Source: Sphingobacterium thalpophilum
GTDB lineage: Bacteria; Bacteroidota; Bacteroidia; Sphingobacteriales; Sphingobacteriaceae
Direction of reading: 5' to 3'
NCBI RefSeq assembly: GCF_038396785.1
Contig: NZ_CP151087.1
Location: 4,216,001-4,280,000 of the forward strand
DNA length: 64,000 nucleotides
The translations under genes were made by a program, and so were the position numbers. Shown here in pieces: positions 24,659-33,625 of the stretch. Position 1 is the first letter of the stretch, and every line of letters begins with the position of its first letter. Below the pieces are notes generated by a model. That model was not told the DNA's origin. It saw only the letters and a program-made list of their open reading frames with translations, and searched no databases.

Positions 24659-26125
24659 ATGGACCATAATCTCTATTTATACAATACGCTTTCGCGAACA
24701 AAAGAAAAATTCGAACCTATTCATCCCAATCTTGTTGGTATGTATGTATGTGGGCCCACAGTGTACAGTGATGTGCATTTGGGGAACTGTCGGACGTTTG
24801 TGTCTTTTGATTTGATTTTTAGATACCTGCGTCACCTTGGTTATAAAGTGCGTTATGTGCGCAATATTACCGATGCGGGGCACTTGGAAGGCGATCGTGA
24901 TGAAGGGGATGATAAATTTGCAAAAAAAGCAAAATTGGAACAATTGGAACCGATGGAAATTGTTCAAAAGTATACGATAGGTTTTCATGACGTATTGCGT
25001 CTTTTCAATACGTTGCCGCCCAGTATTGAGCCTACTGCGACAGGACATATTTCCGAGCAGATTGAAATGATCGAACAGATTATGGAGAATGGCTATGCCT
25101 ATGAGCGCAACGGTACAGTCTATTTTGATGTTGAAAAATACGTTGAAACATACGATTATACGATATTGACCAATCGTAAATTGGAGGATATGCTCAATAA
25201 TACCCGTGAATTGAGCGGTCAGGATGAGAAAAAGGGACGTTTGGATTTTGCCTTATGGATCAAAGCAAAACCTGAAACGATTATGCGTTGGCCTGCACCT
25301 TGGAGTGTTGGCTTCCCAGGTTGGCATATTGAATGTTCGGCCATGAGCAGAAAGTACTTAGGTGATCAGTTTGATATTCATGGCGGTGGAATGGATTTGG
25401 CAGCTACACATCATACCAATGAAATTGCACAATCAGAAGCATGTAACCATACGAGCCCTGCCAAATATTGGATGCACACGAATATGTTGACTGTAAATGG
25501 TGCGCGTATGTCCAAATCTGCCGGAAATGGATTTTTACCGGGCGAACTATTTACTGGAAATCATCCCTTATTGAATAGAGGTTATTCGCCGATGGCCGTA
25601 CGATTCTTTATGTTGCAGGCACATTATAGAAGTACGCTGGATTTCTCCAATGAGGCTTTGGATGCGGCCGACAAAGGGTATAAAAGACTTATGACTGCGA
25701 TCAGTCTTTTAGACAAATTGAAGGTGTCGAAAGGTGCTGATTCATTCAATTTAGCTGAAATCCGCCGCAAGTGTTACGCAGCTATGGATGACGATTTTAA
25801 TAGTCCTGTACTCATTGCCGAATTGTTTGAAATAGTACGTATCATCAACTCGATTTATGATGGTAAAGCGAAAGTAACAGCTGAGGGATTGGAAGGTCTT
25901 CAAGTATTCATGAAAGAATTTGTTGAGGATATCCTAGGGCTTAGAAACGATCAGACTTCAGCATCCGATGATATCGATGACGTCATGAATCTGGTCATTA
26001 AACTACGTAATGAAGCCAAAGCAAATAAAGACTTCGTCACCTCTGACCGTATTCGTGATGAGCTTAATTCTATTGGAATTCAATTGAAAGATAGCAAAGA
26101 AGGAACACTTTGGAATAAGATTTGA
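24659..26125 (+). CDS. cysS: Cysteinyl-tRNA synthetase
   Basis: The 488-residue class I synthetase has the zinc Cys31 in MYVCGPTVYSDVHLGNCRTF, where HLGN (40-43) is the HIGH motif, the second zinc cluster in FPGWHIECSAMSRKYLG and GGGMDLAATHHTNEIAQSE, and RMSKSAGNGFLPGE as KMSKS. The DALR-like C-terminal helical domain ends ELNSIGIQLKDSKEGTLW. It charges tRNA-Cys with cysteine. Length matches the family. Confidence 0.97.
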   Translation: MDHNLYLYNTLSRTKEKFEPIHPNLVGMYVCGPTVYSDVHLGNCRTFVSFDLIFRYLRHLGYKVRYVRNITDAGHLEGDRDEGDDKFAKKAKLEQLEPMEIVQKYTIGFHDVLRLFNTLPPSIEPTATGHISEQIEMIEQIMENGYAYERNGTVYFDVEKYVETYDYTILTNRKLEDMLNNTRELSGQDEKKGRLDFALWIKAKPETIMRWPAPWSVGFPGWHIECSAMSRKYLGDQFDIHGGGMDLAATHHTNEIAQSEACNHTSPAKYWMHTNMLTVNGARMSKSAGNGFLPGELFTGNHPLLNRGYSPMAVRFFMLQAHYRSTLDFSNEALDAADKGYKRLMTAISLLDKLKVSKGADSFNLAEIRRKCYAAMDDDFNSPVLIAELFEIVRIINSIYDGKAKVTAEGLEGLQVFMKEFVEDILGLRNDQTSASDDIDDVMNLVIKLRNEAKANKDFVTSDRIRDELNSIGIQLKDSKEGTLWNKI

Positions 26126-26245
26126 TAGATAAGAAATCGAATTTATAAAAGAGGAATAAAATGGAATATTCCTATTGGGAATACACATTGTTGTGGAAAC
26201 CAATGGATATTCCATGTAACCTTTAAAAGAAAGATCAATTTGCAT

Positions 26246-27130
26246 ATGAATTTTTGGAATAGGCTATCCGTCGTTGCATTGATGAGTGTTGCTGGTACAA
26301 CACTATATGCGCAGATACCCGAGAAAGTAGGAAGCCTATTGCAGGCCGATAAGGATGCTGCTGCGCTGGCTAAAGCCACTACGCCGCATCAAGCGTTTCT
26401 TTCGATCATTGATAAGGAATCTACGTTTTACGTCCCATCGGCAGTAAATGCTTATAACTATCTTAATAATAGACCAAATATTCCCGATGTTTTAAATTGG
26501 CAACCTACGTTTGCGTTGATTGCTAAAAGTCAGGAGTTTGGTGTGACTTCGGGGTCGATGGACTTTCAGAAAGTAGGTGCAAGATTGCGTCATGGAGAAT
26601 ACTTGACTGTCTGGAAACGCAACAAAAAGGGTAAGTGGCTGGTCGATATTCGGGCCGAAGTTGAAAACAACGGGAAGGATGGGGAATTTGATCTTGAATA
26701 TATCGAACCTACCGATTCGTGGTATCTGAAGCATCGCTCTAAAGTGCGATTAAATCAGCGTGAAGATATTGTCCTGGAAACAGACAAATTGATGTCAACA
26801 GTTCTGAAGGCCGATAACCCAACCGCATATAAGGAGTTTTTAAGCGAGGATGTCCGCTTTTTGTTCCCTTGGACCAGTCCGATGGAGGGAAAGGCCACAA
26901 TGATGGCTTACCTCAAAAAACAACGGATGACGATAGAAACAGTCCCGGAAGAAGTAAAACGTTCGTATAGTGGCGATTTTGCCTATACAAAAGGAACTGC
27001 AACGGTACGACAAAAGGATAAGGTGGTGAAGTATAATTATATTCGTATCTGGCAACTGAGCGAATTGGCGAAGGATGATGTGAAGAAAGCGAACTGGAAT
27101 ATTCTGATCGAGATGATGTTTGAGAAATAG
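26246..27130 (+). CDS. Secreted protein with NTF2-like (SnoaL/DUF4440-type) halves, function unknown
   Basis: From the ATG at 26246 the 294-residue protein has a signal peptide (VVALMSVAGTTLYAQ) and two regions that look like NTF2-like alpha+beta folds: about residues 40-155 (ATTPHQAFLSIIDKEST ... YLTVWKRNKKGKWLVDI) and about 185-290 (LKADNPTAYKEFLSEDVRFL ... WNILIEMMFE). The family of such folds includes enzymes and ligand-binding proteins, so no reaction can be named. It should be periplasmic. The gene follows cysS by 120 bp and ends at a bidirectional terminator. Confidence 0.7.
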   Translation: MNFWNRLSVVALMSVAGTTLYAQIPEKVGSLLQADKDAAALAKATTPHQAFLSIIDKESTFYVPSAVNAYNYLNNRPNIPDVLNWQPTFALIAKSQEFGVTSGSMDFQKVGARLRHGEYLTVWKRNKKGKWLVDIRAEVENNGKDGEFDLEYIEPTDSWYLKHRSKVRLNQREDIVLETDKLMSTVLKADNPTAYKEFLSEDVRFLFPWTSPMEGKATMMAYLKKQRMTIETVPEEVKRSYSGDFAYTKGTATVRQKDKVVKYNYIRIWQLSELAKDDVKKANWNILIEMMFEK

Positions 27131-27147
27131 CATGACGATTGCCAAAT

Positions 27148-27188
27148 AAAAAAAGGGCTTGAATATATACTATTCAAGCCCTTTTTTA
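27148..27188. terminator. Bidirectional terminator between convergent genes
   Basis: A7 with GGGCTTGAATA pairing TATTCAAGCCC around TATAC, followed by T6. Confidence 0.9.
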
Positions 27189-27207
27189 TAGGATAAGTGT
27201 TGTACAC

Positions 27208-28557
27208 TTATTGTTTTTTCCATTTTTTCAATTCATCGCATGAACCAAACTCGTCACTGATATTGATAAATGTTGTTTTCGATTTATCATCGAACCATTT
27301 ACTTAGATTGCGATTGATTTTATCTTGTCTGGCAGCCTCTTTGATTTTGGTGAAATCCTCGTCCAAATTTGCTTTGTGCGGCGGAATACGTGTTTTCAAG
27401 TAATTGAAACGGTAGCCAACATCGCCCATTTTGTCTGTAAATTGCTCTGGTTTGGAGTATTCTCCTGGTTTTAGGGGATCGATTGCTGTAAATACTGATT
27501 TTTCCAAGCCATCCATAGGAATTACGGTTGTGCGGCTTGAGCCTTCTTGATTTAGGATCATACCCCCATTGAATTTGCTTTCTTCTGCGTCCGAATAATT
27601 TGTAGCAGCGTGATAGAAATCCATTTTTTTGTCAACAACCAGTTTATAGATACTGTCCAATTTATTTTTGGTTCTTTCCAACGCAGCAGTACCAGGATTG
27701 ATCTTCATCAGGATATGGCGTGTATGCACCTCTTCGCCCCGTCGTTCGAGTACCTGAATAATATGAAAGCCAAATTTGGATTCTACAATTGGAGAAATTT
27801 CTCCCGGTTTTAATTTAAAAGCCATCGCGGAGAATTCCTTTACGTAGTTGTCACGTGTGCCGAAACCTAAATCACCACCATAAGGGGCAGATCCGGGATC
27901 TTGCGAGTATATACGAGCCATTGTACCAAAGTCCGAGCCATCTACAATCTGCTTGCGGATACCTTCAATCTTATCTCGCTGCTCTTTTTTTTCTGCATCT
28001 GTCAATTTGGGCATCATCACAATCTCACCGATTTCTACCTCGGTATTGAAGTAAGGCAGACTGTCTTTATTCAAGCCTTCAAAATAACGCTTTACTTCCA
28101 ATGGTGTTACGTCTACTTTTTGAACAATGTTTTGCTGCATTTTGTTAGCTTTCAATTGCTCAAAAACACTTGAACGCATTTCTTCTTTGTATTGCAATAA
28201 AGAGCGGTTGAGGAATTTTTCAAGACGTTCTTGCCCTCCTGCCTGTTGTGACATATGACGTAGGCGGGAGTTAAGGTTATCGTCAACTTCGGTTTCCGTT
28301 ACATCTATAGAGTCAATTACTGCCTGTTGGGAAAGCAGTTTCTGAATGATTAACTGCTCAAGTACGCCGCATTTAAAATTTTCATTAGGTTTATTCCCTT
28401 GCGCTAACCATTGAGAATATTGCATATCCACGTCGGACTGTAAGATAATGCCCGATCCAACCGTTGCTACAACGCGATCAATAACTTGACGTTGCGCAAG
28501 ACTGGCCTGAATTGATGCAAACAGCAATAAAAACAATATATAAATGTTTTTTTTCAT
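27208..28557 (-). CDS. SurA-type periplasmic chaperone / peptidyl-prolyl isomerase
   Basis: The 449-residue protein has a signal peptide (YILFLLLFASIQASLAQ), a SurA N-terminal helical region (VIDRVVATVGSGIILQSDVD, LIIQKLLSQQAVID) and two parvulin-like domains: one near 165-275 (EVEIGEIVMMPKLTDAEKK, SQDPGSAPYGGDLGFGTRDN, FGFHIIQVLERRGEE) and one from about 278 (VHTRHILMKINPGT, NYSDAEESKFNGGMI). Proteins of this plan carry outer-membrane proteins across the periplasm. The many TonB receptors in this window are the sort of client expected. It is transcribed alone, with a nested inverted repeat just upstream. Confidence 0.88.
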   Translation of the reverse strand: MKKNIYILFLLLFASIQASLAQRQVIDRVVATVGSGIILQSDVDMQYSQWLAQGNKPNENFKCGVLEQLIIQKLLSQQAVIDSIDVTETEVDDNLNSRLRHMSQQAGGQERLEKFLNRSLLQYKEEMRSSVFEQLKANKMQQNIVQKVDVTPLEVKRYFEGLNKDSLPYFNTEVEIGEIVMMPKLTDAEKKEQRDKIEGIRKQIVDGSDFGTMARIYSQDPGSAPYGGDLGFGTRDNYVKEFSAMAFKLKPGEISPIVESKFGFHIIQVLERRGEEVHTRHILMKINPGTAALERTKNKLDSIYKLVVDKKMDFYHAATNYSDAEESKFNGGMILNQEGSSRTTVIPMDGLEKSVFTAIDPLKPGEYSKPEQFTDKMGDVGYRFNYLKTRIPPHKANLDEDFTKIKEAARQDKINRNLSKWFDDKSKTTFINISDEFGSCDELKKWKKQ

Positions 28558-29039
28558 CCGTATAAATTATTTATGATATTTATGAGTGATCTTCATTTGT
28601 ATAAATGAACTCGTTTCACTCGGTTATTTGTTCATCATTTATTTTTTTGTCACAAGCATTCACGCTACCTTCGGCGGTATGTGTAGTAATTGTGTTCAAT
28701 ATATACTTTTTTGAACAACAGCACAAAATTATCAGATTATATGAATTATTCGTACTTTTATTTAACAATATTTTTGTATTCCCAATATTTTAAATGGGTG
28801 ATTTTAGAATTGTTAAAATTGATGTGCTAAAATACGCATTTGCCTATTAGAAAGGACGGTTTTAACCAAATTTAACAAGTCTATTGACGATCTTTACACC
28901 TGTAAAATGGAGGGGTTTTAGATCCTCACACGGAGGAATGAATGGGGGGATTTAATTGGGGTTCCGTATAATTTAGCAACAAACTTGATGTAACGGTCTC
29001 ATTCAACAAATGAGTAGCTACATCTATAAAATAATTTCA
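28558..29039. other. Divergent intergenic region with nested inverted repeat near the surA-type start
   Basis: No credible gene. At 28584-28621 a two-tier inverted repeat lies 27 bp upstream of the SurA-type ATG: outer arms GAGTGA / TCACTC and inner arms TTCATTT / AAATGAA around GTAT. The remainder, toward the lactonase gene, is AT-rich and I find no clear promoter pair. Confidence 0.5.
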
Positions 29040-30131
29040 ATGAAAAAAGCATTTATTTATTTGATGACAATTTTACCTCTTGCTAGTTTTGCGCAACAGA
29101 TTCCCATGTTTGTGGGCACATATACGAGCAAAACCGCGAGCAAGGGCATCTATATTTATAATTTTGATGTTAAAACTGGTGAAACAACCTTGTCGAGCAC
29201 GCAAGAAAGTAAAGATCCATCCTTTTTAGCGCGAAATAATAACTTTATTTATGCCGTTAATGAGGTTCCAAATCAAGAGGGGACTGTTTCTGCCTATTCT
29301 TTTAAGGACGGCCATTTAACTTTTCTAAACTCACTTCCTTCCGGAGGGGAGTCGCCTTGTTTTGTTGAAGTACATCCTAAGGGTAGCTTGCTCGCTGTAG
29401 CAAATTATACAGGCGGCTCTGCAGCGCTGTTTGATTTAGAAAGTAATGGTGTTTTGAGCAAAAGAGCACGCTTAATACAACATGAGGGCAAGGGGGTGGA
29501 TCCCGTACGCCAAGAAAAGCCACACGTACATTCTACTTTTTTCTCCAATAAAGGGGATAAGTTGTACGTCCAGGATCTTGGTTTGGATGAGATTTCTATT
29601 TATCCGGTGAATAAAACGGGAAATGCCTATAGTCTTGCAGATGAATCAGAAGATATCTTTACACCGGCAGGGGGGGGACCACGTCATATCGTGTTTGATA
29701 AGAAAGAGAAATTCCTGTATGTCGTATTGGAAATGACCGGTCAAATTGCATCGTATAAGAAAGATGGCGATGCATGGATGTATCAAAGTACTTTTGATAT
29801 TAACCCCGAAGGCTTTAAAGGAAGTAACGGCGGTGCTGATATGAAGATCTCTGCTGATGGAAAATTCCTGTATGCGACCAACCGTGGCGATGCCAATACG
29901 ATAGCTACTTTTTCGGTAGAAAAGGATGGAGAATTGAAGAAAATAGCGAATCTTTCAGTAAAAGGTAAAGGTCCGCGTAATTTCAACCTTTCTCCGGATG
30001 GGAAATATCTTTTGGTCGCCAATCAATATACCAACAACATTGTTTTGTTTAGCCGGGATGCTAAAACGGGTTTGTTGACAGATACTGGAAAAGAAATTGC
30101 TGTACCAGCACCAGTTTGCATTATCTTCTAA
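29040..30131 (+). CDS. Secreted lactonase-fold protein (6-phosphogluconolactonase-like beta-propeller)
   Basis: From the ATG at 29040 the protein has 363 residues with a signal peptide (MKKAFIYLMTILPLASFAQQ) and a seven-bladed propeller of the PF10282 type: PMFVGTYTSKTASKGIYIYN, SPCFVEVHPKGSLLAVANYT, RQEKPHVHSTFFS, GGGPRHIVFDKKEKFLYVV, KGKGPRNFNLSPDGKYLLVA. Cytoplasmic members hydrolyse 6-phosphogluconolactone, but this one is exported, so another lactone or a binding role is likely. An in-frame ATG at 29010 would add ten residues ahead of the signal peptide and is less likely. No linked partner on this strand. Confidence 0.88.
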   Translation: MKKAFIYLMTILPLASFAQQIPMFVGTYTSKTASKGIYIYNFDVKTGETTLSSTQESKDPSFLARNNNFIYAVNEVPNQEGTVSAYSFKDGHLTFLNSLPSGGESPCFVEVHPKGSLLAVANYTGGSAALFDLESNGVLSKRARLIQHEGKGVDPVRQEKPHVHSTFFSNKGDKLYVQDLGLDEISIYPVNKTGNAYSLADESEDIFTPAGGGPRHIVFDKKEKFLYVVLEMTGQIASYKKDGDAWMYQSTFDINPEGFKGSNGGADMKISADGKFLYATNRGDANTIATFSVEKDGELKKIANLSVKGKGPRNFNLSPDGKYLLVANQYTNNIVLFSRDAKTGLLTDTGKEIAVPAPVCIIF

Positions 30132-30152
30132 TCCAGAAAAGAAGTTCGAATA

Positions 30153-30210
30153 AGAAAAGAAGATTTTTAGGAAAAACCGTATGCGTTTTTTCTTAAAAAT
30201 CTTCTTTTCT
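30153..30210. terminator. Long bidirectional hairpin overlapping the mnhG stop
   Basis: AGAAAAGAAGATTTTTA pairs with its complement at 30194-30210 and inner GGAAAAA/TTTTTTC around CCGTATGCG. The right arm includes the last codons and TAA of mnhG. It ends both converging transcripts. Confidence 0.75.
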
Positions 30211-30543
30211 ACAATCTAATTTACCTTCCTTTTCAAGGTCATTTAAGGTGGTTCCCTTCCATGTTTTTACCCGCTGTATATAGGCAGCCCTGCCAATCAT
30301 GTGTGCTGCAACCGGAGCCGTTAGGATCAGAAAAAATCCAATAGCTATAGCCTTGGTCGTTACGGATACATCCGGGAATGTCATTGCCGCACAGATAAGT
30401 AAAAGTCCCACACCCAGCGTTGCCGCCTTTACCGTAACCGAAAGACGCAAATAAAAATCGGGCATCCGCAAGATGCCAATAGACGCAAATAGTATGGCCA
30501 AGGCCCCGATGGTACTGAGAATGGCTAAAGTAATATCAATCAT
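30193..30543 (-). CDS. mnhG: Mrp Na+/H+ antiporter subunit G
   Basis: The 116-residue protein has three membrane segments (LAILSTIGALAILFASIGIL, LGVGLLLICAAMTF, IAIGFFLILTAPVAAHMIG) in the MnhG/MrpG pattern. It is the last gene of the seven-gene Mrp operon and overlaps mnhF by 8 bp. MrpG is a small subunit of the hetero-oligomeric antiporter that expels Na+ in exchange for protons. Confidence 0.93.
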   Translation of the reverse strand: MIDITLAILSTIGALAILFASIGILRMPDFYLRLSVTVKAATLGVGLLLICAAMTFPDVSVTTKAIAIGFFLILTAPVAAHMIGRAAYIQRVKTWKGTTLNDLEKEGKLDCRKEDF

Positions 30544-30811
30544 CTTTGCTTTGTTTTTCTAAATAAAATGAAAATGCGATCGTACCAAGAAATGCGATAA
30601 GCGCCAAGATCATGGCAATGTCTAAAAACACTTCCTGCGAAGTTCGTATACTATAAACGGTAATAATGCCAATTCCGATGGTGATAATGAGATCTAGGGC
30701 AATAACACGATCAAATATCTGGGGTCCTTTATACAGACGAATAAAAGCCAGTATGACTGAGATAGTCAAGATCGGAAGGATCACATAATCAAAATAGCTA
30801 TTTAAAGTCAT
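30536..30811 (-). CDS. mnhF: Mrp Na+/H+ antiporter subunit F
   Basis: The 91-residue protein with three membrane segments fits MnhF/MrpF: RLYKGPQIFDRVIALDLI is the family motif between helix 1 and helix 2, where the Asp is conserved. It overlaps mnhE by 4 bp and mnhG by 8 bp, so translation of the three is coupled. Confidence 0.93.
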   Translation of the reverse strand: MTLNSYFDYVILPILTISVILAFIRLYKGPQIFDRVIALDLIITIGIGIITVYSIRTSQEVFLDIAMILALIAFLGTIAFSFYLEKQSKDD

Positions 30812-31284
30812 CTTAAGAGTTCTAAAAGTCTTCGTTCAACATTATTTTTAAGGGTAGAAACAAACTGTTCCTTGCTTTTCATGTACATGACGTGAATAAA
30901 GAGCGTTTTTTTATCTTCACTTACGTCGAGGATGAGTGTGCCGGGTGTCAACGAGATAAAGGTTGAAAGCAGGTTAATTTCCAAATCGGTTTTTGCATCC
31001 ATGGGATACTTGACAATCGCAGGTTTGATAAAAAACTTGGGGGTTATCACGTCGTAGGCAACCTGCACATTGGCAACAATCATTTCCCACAGGAAAAAAA
31101 GAATAAAACTCAATGTTTTGGGGACCCGATAAAAGTAGCGTTGGTCCACCTCATTCCTGTTCATAAGCCAGAGGATACCAAATCCCAACATAAAGCCGAA
31201 AAGGAAGTTGGTGTAATACATCGATCCCGTCAATGCGACCCAGATAAAGGATAGCATGAGGTTCATTAAAAACTGTTTGATCAT
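30808..31284 (-). CDS. mnhE: Mrp Na+/H+ antiporter subunit E
   Basis: The 158-residue protein has N-terminal membrane helices (LMLSFIWVALTGSMYYTNFL and the next) and a cytoplasmic domain with TFISLTPGTLILDVSEDKKT and LFIHVMYM, the MnhE/MrpE signature. It begins one base after the end of mnhD and overlaps mnhF. Confidence 0.94.
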   Translation of the reverse strand: MIKQFLMNLMLSFIWVALTGSMYYTNFLFGFMLGFGILWLMNRNEVDQRYFYRVPKTLSFILFFLWEMIVANVQVAYDVITPKFFIKPAIVKYPMDAKTDLEINLLSTFISLTPGTLILDVSEDKKTLFIHVMYMKSKEQFVSTLKNNVERRLLELLR

Positions 31285-31285
31285 A

Positions 31286-32794
31286 TCATTTCTGCCCTCC
31301 TAATACAGCGTTTATGTAAGGTGATGTGTCCAATAATTGTGTAGCGATCTGATCCGCGACATGGATAATCGCTTCGGCGTTGAGTCCGATATACAGGGAT
31401 GCAGATGCCAAAATAACAACAGGCAGTATGAGCATTGTTCTTTTATAGCCGATCATACCCGCAAATTTGTCCTCAATGATTTCCGGATCAGGTGCATCTT
31501 TCCAGAATACCTGCGCCCACATTTTGGCGATGACAAACAAGGTGATAAAGCTGCCAATAATCAGGGCTCCCGCGAAAGCATACTTCTCTAAGTGGAAGGC
31601 ATCTTTGAATAGATAGATTTTAGGCCAGAATCCCGAGAGAGGCGGGATGCCCACCAGTGAAAAAAGAACAATGGCAAAAAGTAATGAAATCTTTGGGTAT
31701 TGGGCATAAAGTCCGCCCAGTTTAGTCATATCCATGGTGCCGCGGAGTTGCCGTATAACACCGGCTATGAGGAATAAATTCGTTTTGACCATGATATCAT
31801 GGATCAGATAGAATACTGCCCCCAATAAAGCCCATTTGCTATATAAGCCCAGTCCGCCAATCATAAAACCAATATGACAAACGATCAAATAGGAAAACAA
31901 CCTCCGGATATTGGTTTTGATCAATGCACCAAAAGCGCCCGTCAGAATTGTCAATATGGCCAGTACGATAAGGAGTTCCTTGGTAAAATGATTGGGAATA
32001 AATAGTAAGGAAAATACCCGGAACAAGGCGTAAATCCCAACCTTGGTCAATAAGCCTCCAAATGTCGCTGCTACGGCCGAAGGTGGCGTATGGTAAGAGG
32101 ACGGTAACCAGAAATAGAGTGGAAATACAGCGGATTTAATGCCAAAACCGATCAGGAAAAATGTTGCTGTAATTTCTACTAAAGCCTGATTTTGTATTTT
32201 AGGAATACGCAGGGCCAGGTCGGCCATGTTTAACGAGCCTGAAATGCCATAAAGTATACCTATTCCTGTTAAGAAAAATGTGGAAGCCAGGATATTCATG
32301 GCCATATATTTTACGGCACCTTCCAATTGGGATTTTCTGCCCCCCAAAGTCATCAGCACAAAAGAGGAAATAATAATAACTTCAAACCATACATACAGAT
32401 TGAAGATGTCACCGGTTAGAAAAGCCCCATTGAGCCCCATCATCAAAAAGTGAAAGATCGGGAAATAACCATAGAGTATGCGCTGGCGCCCCACACCGAC
32501 ACAGGAAAAGATAGAGACCGCCAGACCTGCGATAGAAGTCAGGAGAACAAGGGTACTGCTGAATAGATCGGCAACAAAAACGATCCCAAAAGGAGCTTTC
32601 CAATTGGCTGCATTCATGGTCAGAATACCATCATCATAAACCTTGAAGAATAGTTTAAAGGCAAGAATGAGTGCGAGCAAGCTTCCGCCAACACTCAGAA
32701 AACGTTGTGCAGTGGATTTGCGCCACAACATCAGTTGGACAATAGCAATAAATAAATGCACGATGATCGTGGCAATAATGTGGTTGTCTATCAT
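31286..32794 (-). CDS. mnhD: Mrp Na+/H+ antiporter subunit D
   Basis: The 502-residue protein is a NuoM/NuoN-like polytopic subunit (about 14 helices). Family blocks are LFNLYVWFEVIIISSFVLMT with the conserved Glu, FGIKSAVFPLYFWLPSSYHT with the conserved Lys, and HDIMVKTNLFLIAGV with His and Lys. It is thought to form one of the proton paths in the complex. It overlaps mnhC by 4 bp. Confidence 0.95.
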   Translation of the reverse strand: MIDNHIIATIIVHLFIAIVQLMLWRKSTAQRFLSVGGSLLALILAFKLFFKVYDDGILTMNAANWKAPFGIVFVADLFSSTLVLLTSIAGLAVSIFSCVGVGRQRILYGYFPIFHFLMMGLNGAFLTGDIFNLYVWFEVIIISSFVLMTLGGRKSQLEGAVKYMAMNILASTFFLTGIGILYGISGSLNMADLALRIPKIQNQALVEITATFFLIGFGIKSAVFPLYFWLPSSYHTPPSAVAATFGGLLTKVGIYALFRVFSLLFIPNHFTKELLIVLAILTILTGAFGALIKTNIRRLFSYLIVCHIGFMIGGLGLYSKWALLGAVFYLIHDIMVKTNLFLIAGVIRQLRGTMDMTKLGGLYAQYPKISLLFAIVLFSLVGIPPLSGFWPKIYLFKDAFHLEKYAFAGALIIGSFITLFVIAKMWAQVFWKDAPDPEIIEDKFAGMIGYKRTMLILPVVILASASLYIGLNAEAIIHVADQIATQLLDTSPYINAVLGGQK

Positions 32795-33147
32795 ATATCT
32801 TCTTCCTCAGGCGTGTTCAAATCATCCAGATCATCTGTCCCCAGCAATGCATATACACGCTTGAGTAAAACGATGGCAAAGGAGGTTAGGCCAAAGCTGA
32901 TCACGATGGCCGTTAAAATAAGTGCTTGCGGAATCGGGTCCGCATAAATATCGGTGAATACCTTCAGATCGGGTCCAATGATGGGTGGTTTACCTTTAAT
33001 AATGTTTCCCAATAAGAAGATCAATATATTGGTACCATTGCCCAGTAACATAATCCCCAGCAACAATTTCACCATGCTTCGACGCAAGATGAGGTATATT
33101 CCGGCAGCATAAAGGATGCCGATCAATAACACGAGTATCAGTTCCAT
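32791..33147 (-). CDS. mnhC: Mrp Na+/H+ antiporter subunit C
   Basis: The 118-residue protein is NuoK-like with three helices. LLGIMLLGNGTNILIFLLG carries the conserved polar helix and PQALILTAIVISFGLTSFAI is the family signature. It overlaps mnhB by one base and mnhD by four. Confidence 0.95.
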   Translation of the reverse strand: MELILVLLIGILYAAGIYLILRRSMVKLLLGIMLLGNGTNILIFLLGNIIKGKPPIIGPDLKVFTDIYADPIPQALILTAIVISFGLTSFAIVLLKRVYALLGTDDLDDLNTPEEEDI

Positions 33148-33569
33148 TATTCTTCTTCTTCAGTAGTTAAAGCAATTGTAAATAAAATTGTCAGGACGAC
33201 ACCGATGACAACAAAGTATACACCAAGGTCAAAAAATAAGGCGGTTCCTATCATCCCGATAACGGGAATTTTCTCTTCCAGCCAAAGCCCAGTCATGACA
33301 GGGTAGCCAAAAAATGCAGGTAAGAACATGCTTATGGCCGAAATCCCCAATCCTATGGGAATAAGTGACAAGGGTTTGTACTGAATCAGTTTCATGGTAT
33401 TTTGAGGGCCAAAGGCAAAACTATGCAGCACAAAGGCAATCGAAGCAACCAAGCCGCCAACGAAACCTCCGCCAGGGTAATAATGCCCCCTGAGTAGAAG
33501 GAATACCGAGAAAAGTAAAAGTATCGGTAATAAATACCGCGTAGCGGTCTGTAATATTGTACTATTCAT
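33147..33569 (-). CDS. mnhB: Mrp Na+/H+ antiporter subunit B
   Basis: The 140-residue protein has four helices. RGHYYPGGGFVGGLVASIAF is the strongly conserved MnhB motif and FFDLGVYFVVIGVVLTILF the C-terminal helix. The short acidic tail EEEE ends it. It follows mnhA after 56 bp, the only sizeable gap of the operon. Confidence 0.95.
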   Translation of the reverse strand: MNSTILQTATRYLLPILLLFSVFLLLRGHYYPGGGFVGGLVASIAFVLHSFAFGPQNTMKLIQYKPLSLIPIGLGISAISMFLPAFFGYPVMTGLWLEEKIPVIGMIGTALFFDLGVYFVVIGVVLTILFTIALTTEEEE

Positions 33570-33625
33570 TTGTTACTATTTAGCAAGGAGTTATTAGCTC
33601 ATTTGTGCATAACCTTTATCTATCA

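Noticed and set aside
26161..26226. 21-codon ORF with AGAGGA upstream between cysS and the NTF2-like gene
   Set aside because: Has a plausible ribosome-binding site but only 21 codons and no homology that can be judged; not enough to call a gene.
28605..28793. 62-codon plus-strand ORF in the gap before the lactonase gene
   Set aside because: Phe/Ile/Val-rich from AT-rich DNA, overlaps the nested inverted repeat, and has no family likeness.
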